DNA of 64,000 nt, taken from Marisa cornuarietis (lineage: Eukaryota > Mollusca > Gastropoda > Architaenioglossa > Ampullariidae). Shown piece by piece: positions 60,037 to 64,000 of this stretch. Under the pieces are notes generated by a model. The model searched no databases. It saw only the letters and a list, made by a program, of their open reading frames with translations, and was not told the origin of the DNA. The translations under genes and the position numbers were made by a program. Each line of letters opens with the position of its first letter. Positions within the stretch are counted from its first letter, which is position 1. Where the stretch lies: positions 124,001 to 188,000 of the forward strand of contig SMMW01000146.1 of the NCBI GenBank assembly GCA_004794655.1, given 5' to 3'.

Positions 60037-63000
60037 CTACTCTAAAATCGGGCCGGGGCAGTCACTACGGCTTAGGTAGTCAGCCTCAACATTTTCCGCC
60101 CCCTTTATGTATTTAATGTAGGGATGGTATTCCTGCAGGAAAAGTGACCATCTCATTAACCTCTGGTTAGAGTGTTTGGCCTGGGCTAAGAATACCAGGG
60201 GCTTATGGTCACTTTCTAGCACAAAGTCTCGTCCATAGAGATACTGGTTAAATTTCTGAATCCCAAAAATCACAGCCAGACACTCCTTCTCACACGTAGC
60301 ATACGTTCTCTCAGTTTTACTCAGCTTTCGACTAGCATACGCTACTGGATGTAAGGTACCTTCACATTCCTGCAGCAGCACAGCCCCCAGACCACGCTCG
60401 CTGGCGTCTGTCCGTAGGTGGAACTGTTTTGAAGGGTCGGGTAGTTTGATGATAGGATCGGAGGTGAGGTGTGCCTTAAGTGTATCAAATGCTCGTTGGC
60501 ATGCTTCAGTCCATTCCACTCTATTCGGTTTCCGTGCTCCGATTAAATCCGTAAGTGGTGCTGCAATTGCGCTAAAGTTGGGGACATATTTGCGATAAAA
60601 ACTCGCTAACCCTATGAAGCTACGAACTTCGGTCTGGGTCTCTGGCCGCCTCGTTTCGCTCAGTTGTTGAACCTTGGCGTTGGCTGGAGCTACTTCCCCA
60701 CGACCAACTCTGTGACCCAAAAAATCCAAACTAGCACAACCGATTTCGCATTTGGTAGGCCGTGCTGTGAGGTTCACCTCGCGTAACCTCGTCAATATTG
60801 CTTTAAGTAGCACAAGGTGTTCTTCCCACGTTTCCGTGGCGAGGAGCAAGTCATCCATAAAGTTTTCTACACCTGTTCCTTTGAGTGGTTCTAACAGTGT
60901 GCGCATCATACGCGTGAAAACGCTTGGTGCATTTTGTACACCAAATGGCATCACCTTCCACTGGTAGTTTCCGAAAGGTGTAGTAAATGCTAATTTATGT
61001 CGGTCTTCTTTTCTCACAGGTATCTGCCAATACCCCTTTGTGAGGTCTATCCGTGAAAAGTATTTAGCTTTTGAGAGCTTGGTAAAAATTGTGTCTGGAT
61101 CAGGAAGGGGTTCTGCTAGATACTCAGTAATTTGGTTTAGCCGCCGATAATCGACGCAAAACCGAAAACTCCCATCCCTTTTCTTGACCAGGACTATGGG
61201 AGAGCTGTACGCACCCTCCGCTGGTTCGATGACCCCCAGCTTGGCCATTTCTTGCAAATCTCTTTCCACAGCTTCAAGTTTTGCATGCGGTAGCCTGTAC
61301 GGCCTTAGCTTAACAGGAACATCACTTATGAGCGTAACAGAGAACTCCGTGAGTGATGTCAGACCAGGTTTATCTGTTAACGTTCCGTCAAATGACGCCA
61401 GCAACTGCTGGACTTCTTCCTTCTGCCCATCCGAGAGATTTTCGCTGATCTTTACATTCTTGTAAGTTTCTTCATTCATCGTAGGGCAGCTGTGGAACCT
61501 TACATCAGAAGCTGGAGTCTCATCCATCTCCTCCACTACAAGCGTTGCTACCACCAAGGTGTTATCCTCCACTTCTCTCTCCACATACCTTTTCAAGAGG
61601 TTTACGTGGAACGTTTTCTCACGTTGCCCAATTTGTACGCGGTAATTTAGACCGCTCATCTTTTGGGTGATCACATACGGTCCTTTCCAGTGTACCTGGA
61701 GCTTGTTGTGCGCTGTAGGGAGTAATATTAAGACTTTCTCCCCTACTTCAAATTCACGCAATTTTGCCCTCTTGTCATAATGACTTGCTTGCTTGCGGCG
61801 AGCATCACGAAGGTTGTCCTGTGCTAACTTACGAACGAACTCTAATCTATTACACAGGTCCGTGACATATTCGTAAGAGGTCTTTACCTCCTCTTGGGTT
61901 TGTTCATTGGTCCACAGAGACCTGAGAACTGCCATAGGTCCTCGAACGGTTCGCCCATACACTAGCTCGAAAGGCGAGAATCCTAGCGAACTCTGTGGGG
62001 CTTCCCTGTAGGCAAAGAGAAGTGCTGGTATGTACCTGTCCCAGTCTCGTGGTCGTTCTTCAGACAACTTACGCAGCGCAGTTTTCAGAGTTCCATTAAA
62101 CTTTTCTACCAGCCCATTGCACTGAGGGTGGTAGGGAGTGGTGGTGTAATGCCGTATCGACAATAACCGGTTTACCTCAGACATGATCTTGCTGACGAAC
62201 TGCGTCCCTTGGTCTGTGAGTATTTCCTCTGGTATTCCCACTCTGGACCAAATTCCTAGGAGCGCCTCGGCTACTGTTTCAGTGTCTATATTTTTCAAGG
62301 CCGTCGCTTCTGCAAACCGGGTGGCGTAGTCCACCACAGTTAGGACATACCTATGTCCCCGCTCTGATGCTGGCTTGATTGGCCCGATAATATCCATCGC
62401 GACTCTCTTGAACGGCTCATCGATGATTGGGACTTCACCAAGGGGTGCTGGGTGTTGGTGAGCTCTGGTCGACGTGCGTTGGCACGTGTCACACGACTTT
62501 ACATAGCGTTTCACATCGCCGGTCACTCCTGGCCAATAAAACTTGGTCAGTACCCGATCAAGAGTTTTAGAGGTTCCCATATGAGCACTAAACAACCCTT
62601 CATGAGCAAGTTTTATTACATCCATGCGTTTCCCTATAGGAACAATAAGTTGTTTGAACTCCTCCCCATTCTGTTTCACTTGTCGGTACAGGAGACCCCG
62701 CTTCTCCATGTATCTAGTCTCAGCGGTTTTCCTGACGCACGTAGAGCCCTCAACTGCCAGTGCGCGCACTCTCTGTAGGCTAGTGTCTTCCGCCTGAAGC
62801 TTCCCAAACTCCAATGCTGTGGTGCTCGGGACAGAATCCGATACCACAAGTGGTTCGGTACCCCGGCCTACCCTAGCCTGCGCACGTGTAACAGCGCAAA
62901 CGTCTACTTTATCCGTTTTGGGAAACGGACTTAAAAAAATGTAACGTACACCAAGAATGAGTGGGTGTGTTAAATTGTCTAGACATGCCGCCTTAATCCG

Positions 63001-63234
63001 CCCTGTGACATCCTCGCAGTCCACGTCTATCATGGCTGTGGGTACACTTGCAGACGTCATGTTCGCGAATTGTACTGTGATCTGTTCATCCAGAAGATCT
63101 TTGTCACTAACCAAACATCTCTGCACTATCGCCGAATAGTTGCAGCCAGTGTCCAGGTAAATGGAACAACATCTACCATTCACCTTGCCGGTGGTCACGT
63201 TTCGATCATCCGTTACTTGGGCCCAGTATGACAT
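60037..63234 (-). CDS. pol: Pol polyprotein, order PR-IN-RT-RH, 1065 aa
   Basis: Uninterrupted from ATG 63234 to TAG 60037. Protease: DTG at residues 28-30 (YLDTGCNYSAIV). Integrase: zinc ligands H211, H218, C248, C251; catalytic D281, D341, E377 (about 60 and 35 residues apart); GPY/F-type module near 516-535 (HWKGPY). Reverse transcriptase about 600-840: VDYRRLN at 694-700, D730, and an active site reading FMDD at 792-795 instead of the usual Y-x-DD. RNase H about 930-1055: D943, E984, D1009, D1052. All catalytic acidic residues I can check are present. No chromodomain or envelope gene is seen. A TAA lies nine bases before the ATG, so pol is a separate frame from gag and needs a frameshift or re-initiation. 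Normal Ty3/gypsy pol would put integrase after RNase H. Confidence 0.95.
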   Translation of the reverse strand: MSYWAQVTDDRNVTTGKVNGRCCSIYLDTGCNYSAIVQRCLVSDKDLLDEQITVQFANMTSASVPTAMIDVDCEDVTGRIKAACLDNLTHPLILGVRYIFLSPFPKTDKVDVCAVTRAQARVGRGTEPLVVSDSVPSTTALEFGKLQAEDTSLQRVRALAVEGSTCVRKTAETRYMEKRGLLYRQVKQNGEEFKQLIVPIGKRMDVIKLAHEGLFSAHMGTSKTLDRVLTKFYWPGVTGDVKRYVKSCDTCQRTSTRAHQHPAPLGEVPIIDEPFKRVAMDIIGPIKPASERGHRYVLTVVDYATRFAEATALKNIDTETVAEALLGIWSRVGIPEEILTDQGTQFVSKIMSEVNRLLSIRHYTTTPYHPQCNGLVEKFNGTLKTALRKLSEERPRDWDRYIPALLFAYREAPQSSLGFSPFELVYGRTVRGPMAVLRSLWTNEQTQEEVKTSYEYVTDLCNRLEFVRKLAQDNLRDARRKQASHYDKRAKLREFEVGEKVLILLPTAHNKLQVHWKGPYVITQKMSGLNYRVQIGQREKTFHVNLLKRYVEREVEDNTLVVATLVVEEMDETPASDVRFHSCPTMNEETYKNVKISENLSDGQKEEVQQLLASFDGTLTDKPGLTSLTEFSVTLISDVPVKLRPYRLPHAKLEAVERDLQEMAKLGVIEPAEGAYSSPIVLVKKRDGSFRFCVDYRRLNQITEYLAEPLPDPDTIFTKLSKAKYFSRIDLTKGYWQIPVRKEDRHKLAFTTPFGNYQWKVMPFGVQNAPSVFTRMMRTLLEPLKGTGVENFMDDLLLATETWEEHLVLLKAILTRLREVNLTARPTKCEIGCASLDFLGHRVGRGEVAPANAKVQQLSETRRPETQTEVRSFIGLASFYRKYVPNFSAIAAPLTDLIGARKPNRVEWTEACQRAFDTLKAHLTSDPIIKLPDPSKQFHLRTDASERGLGAVLLQECEGTLHPVAYASRKLSKTERTYATCEKECLAVIFGIQKFNQYLYGRDFVLESDHKPLVFLAQAKHSNQRLMRWSLFLQEYHPYIKYIKGAENVEADYLSRSDCPGPILE

Positions 63235-63475
63235 TTGCGGTTATGCTTTTGCTTTGAGTTTTCCCATTCTGTGGACAGTTACGGGAGTAGTGTCCTTCTT
63301 TGCTGCAATTAAAGCAGGTAACCGGTCTATTCGCTCCCTCGGTGCGTTGTCTACCTTTATTTGAGCTGTTATACGCTTTTCCAGTTGATCGATCGATTTG
63401 ACGGTATTTCTCGTCATGGATTTTGGAGGGGGTGGTCGATTCGTTCCCAGTGAGGGTATTCTTTTTCTCTCTTAG
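63206..63475 (-). CDS. gag: Gag C-terminal segment with CCHC zinc knuckle (shifted frame)
   Basis: In the frame one base ahead of the capsid frame there is an open stretch ending at TGA (63206-63208). It encodes CFNCSKEGHYSRNC (63275-63316), a perfect C-x2-C-x4-H-x4-C nucleic-acid-binding knuckle, preceded by a basic, polar linker. It overlaps the pol ATG by 29 bases. The two gag frames meet in the A-rich tract around 63459-63475, which suggests a one-base indel. Confidence 0.8.
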   Translation of the reverse strand, partial: LREKKNTLTGNESTTPSKIHDEKYRQIDRSTGKAYNSSNKGRQRTEGANRPVTCFNCSKEGHYSRNCPQNGKTQSKSITANVILGPSNG

Positions 63476-64000
63476 CTTTTGCTAGTTTGCTGTGTGCCTT
63501 ATCAAACCTCTCGGCTATCGACGCAATGTCTGCCAACTTTATCGCTCCCATTGTTTCTAAGTGACAAGTCAATTCAGGGTGATAACTTCCCATTACTACT
63601 TCTTTTACCAATTCTTCCCATACACTGTCGTGATTAGATCGGTCGACATTAGCCATCACCATCCACTGGTCAAGGTCGTGGCGTACTCGTTGGTGGTATT
63701 GGTCATGTGTCTCGTCAGGTTTTTTGGACGCGTTCCGAAATCGCAGACGGTACGTCTCTGCGGTGATTTCAAATCGTTTCAGCAACTCGGTTTTTAAGGC
63801 GTCATAATCGTTCCACGAACCTTCAGCCATTCGGTTGAACACTTCCTTTGCACTATCGCGAAGAAGTCCGGACAACTGGATAGCCCAACTATCATGTGGC
63901 ACACGACACGACTGTGCTAACCGTTCAAATTGCGCGAGATACCGTTCGATGTGGTCGTTCTTGTCATCGAACGTGGCCATTTTGACGGGGCCTGTCCTAC
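63459..64000 (-). CDS. gag: Gag capsid-like region, N-terminus beyond window
   Basis: The frame is open to the window edge, so the ATG at 63980 is probably internal: it sits in the family's usual 'K-M-x-x-F-D-x-K-x-D' entry, followed by IERYLAQFERLAQ and WAIQLSGLLRDSAKEVF. The helix-rich pattern (DHDQWMV.. , LVKEVVMGSYHPEL, then a lysine-rich AHSKLAKAKREK) is typical of Ty3/gypsy capsid and SCAN-like folds. The nominal frame stops at 63414-63416. The last roughly 20 codons are out of register with the downstream knuckle frame and look unlike gag. Confidence 0.8.

Larger units (their letters stand above)
59320..64000 (-). mobile_element. Gmr1-type Ty3/gypsy LTR retrotransposon (3' part)
   Basis: Reading on the minus strand from the window edge: partial gag, CCHC knuckle, an intact pol, a polypurine tract, and a 484-bp 3' LTR. 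Pol order is protease, integrase, RT, RNase H. The RT and integrase sequences are Ty3/gypsy-like, so this is the rearranged order of the Gmr1 group rather than the normal gypsy order (integrase last). The 5' LTR, primer-binding site and gag start lie beyond 64000. The intact 1065-codon pol suggests a fairly recent insertion, although gag carries a frame break. It is antisense to PDE8 and probably in its intron 1. Confidence 0.93.

Noticed and set aside
60752..63797. Plus-strand frames of 60-108 codons within the LTR element
   Set aside because: Antisense shadows of gag and pol.

Overview
This 64-kb window looks like intron and intergenic DNA of an animal, most likely a marine invertebrate and perhaps a mollusc. 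There are no operons or dense genes, candidate exons are short with GT/AG borders, and microsatellites are everywhere. At least nine unrelated minisatellite arrays occupy roughly 10 kb. Several transposon classes are present (LTR, LINE, P-superfamily, MITEs). The animal assignment rests on the PDE8 exon and the retroelement types; the phylum is my inference.

Layout. 1-12 kb: gene-poor DNA with a 39/40-bp minisatellite (5.1-6.0 kb), a possible hAT-like remnant (6.3-6.9 kb), a 25-bp array (7.7-8.2 kb) and a 1.75-kb array with a 405-bp higher-order period (10.2-12.0 kb). 13-21 kb: a complete 815-bp P-superfamily-like element with 31-bp inverted repeats and a 7-bp target duplication. It is followed by a decayed LINE reverse transcriptase fragment (second piece at 2.7 kb), a 30-bp minisatellite carrying 15 CRE-like octamers, a small MITE (relative at 49.7 kb), a 5'-truncated LINE with a 14-bp target duplication, a tRNA-like SINE candidate, and about 92 copies of a 22-bp unit. 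21-44 kb: mostly unassigned DNA with microsatellites, a GC-rich block at 33.6-35.2 kb and two weak exon candidates (24.2 kb plus; 27.5 kb minus, with a signal peptide). 44.8 kb: the first coding exon of a PDE8-type cAMP phosphodiesterase on the plus strand, with a perfect cAMP-response element 41 bases before its start codon. 45-59 kb: probably PDE8 intron 1, with two long hairpins (45.9 and 50.7 kb), more satellites and a (CA)n(CG)n tract.

59.3-64.0 kb, minus strand: the 3' part of an LTR retrotransposon whose 1065-codon pol is intact. Its domain order is protease, integrase, reverse transcriptase, RNase H. The sequence is Ty3/gypsy-like but the order is that of Ty1/copia, the arrangement known from the Gmr1 group. 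The 3' LTR (484 bp, TGTAATG...CATTACA) and the polypurine tract can be placed to the base. The 5' LTR and the gag start lie beyond the window. This is the most unusual system here.

The LTR element lies antisense to PDE8, probably inside its first intron. No further PDE8 exon was recognised to the right of 45.07 kb, so that intron would be longer than 19 kb. All identity statements come from reading the sequence and recalling families; no database search was run.
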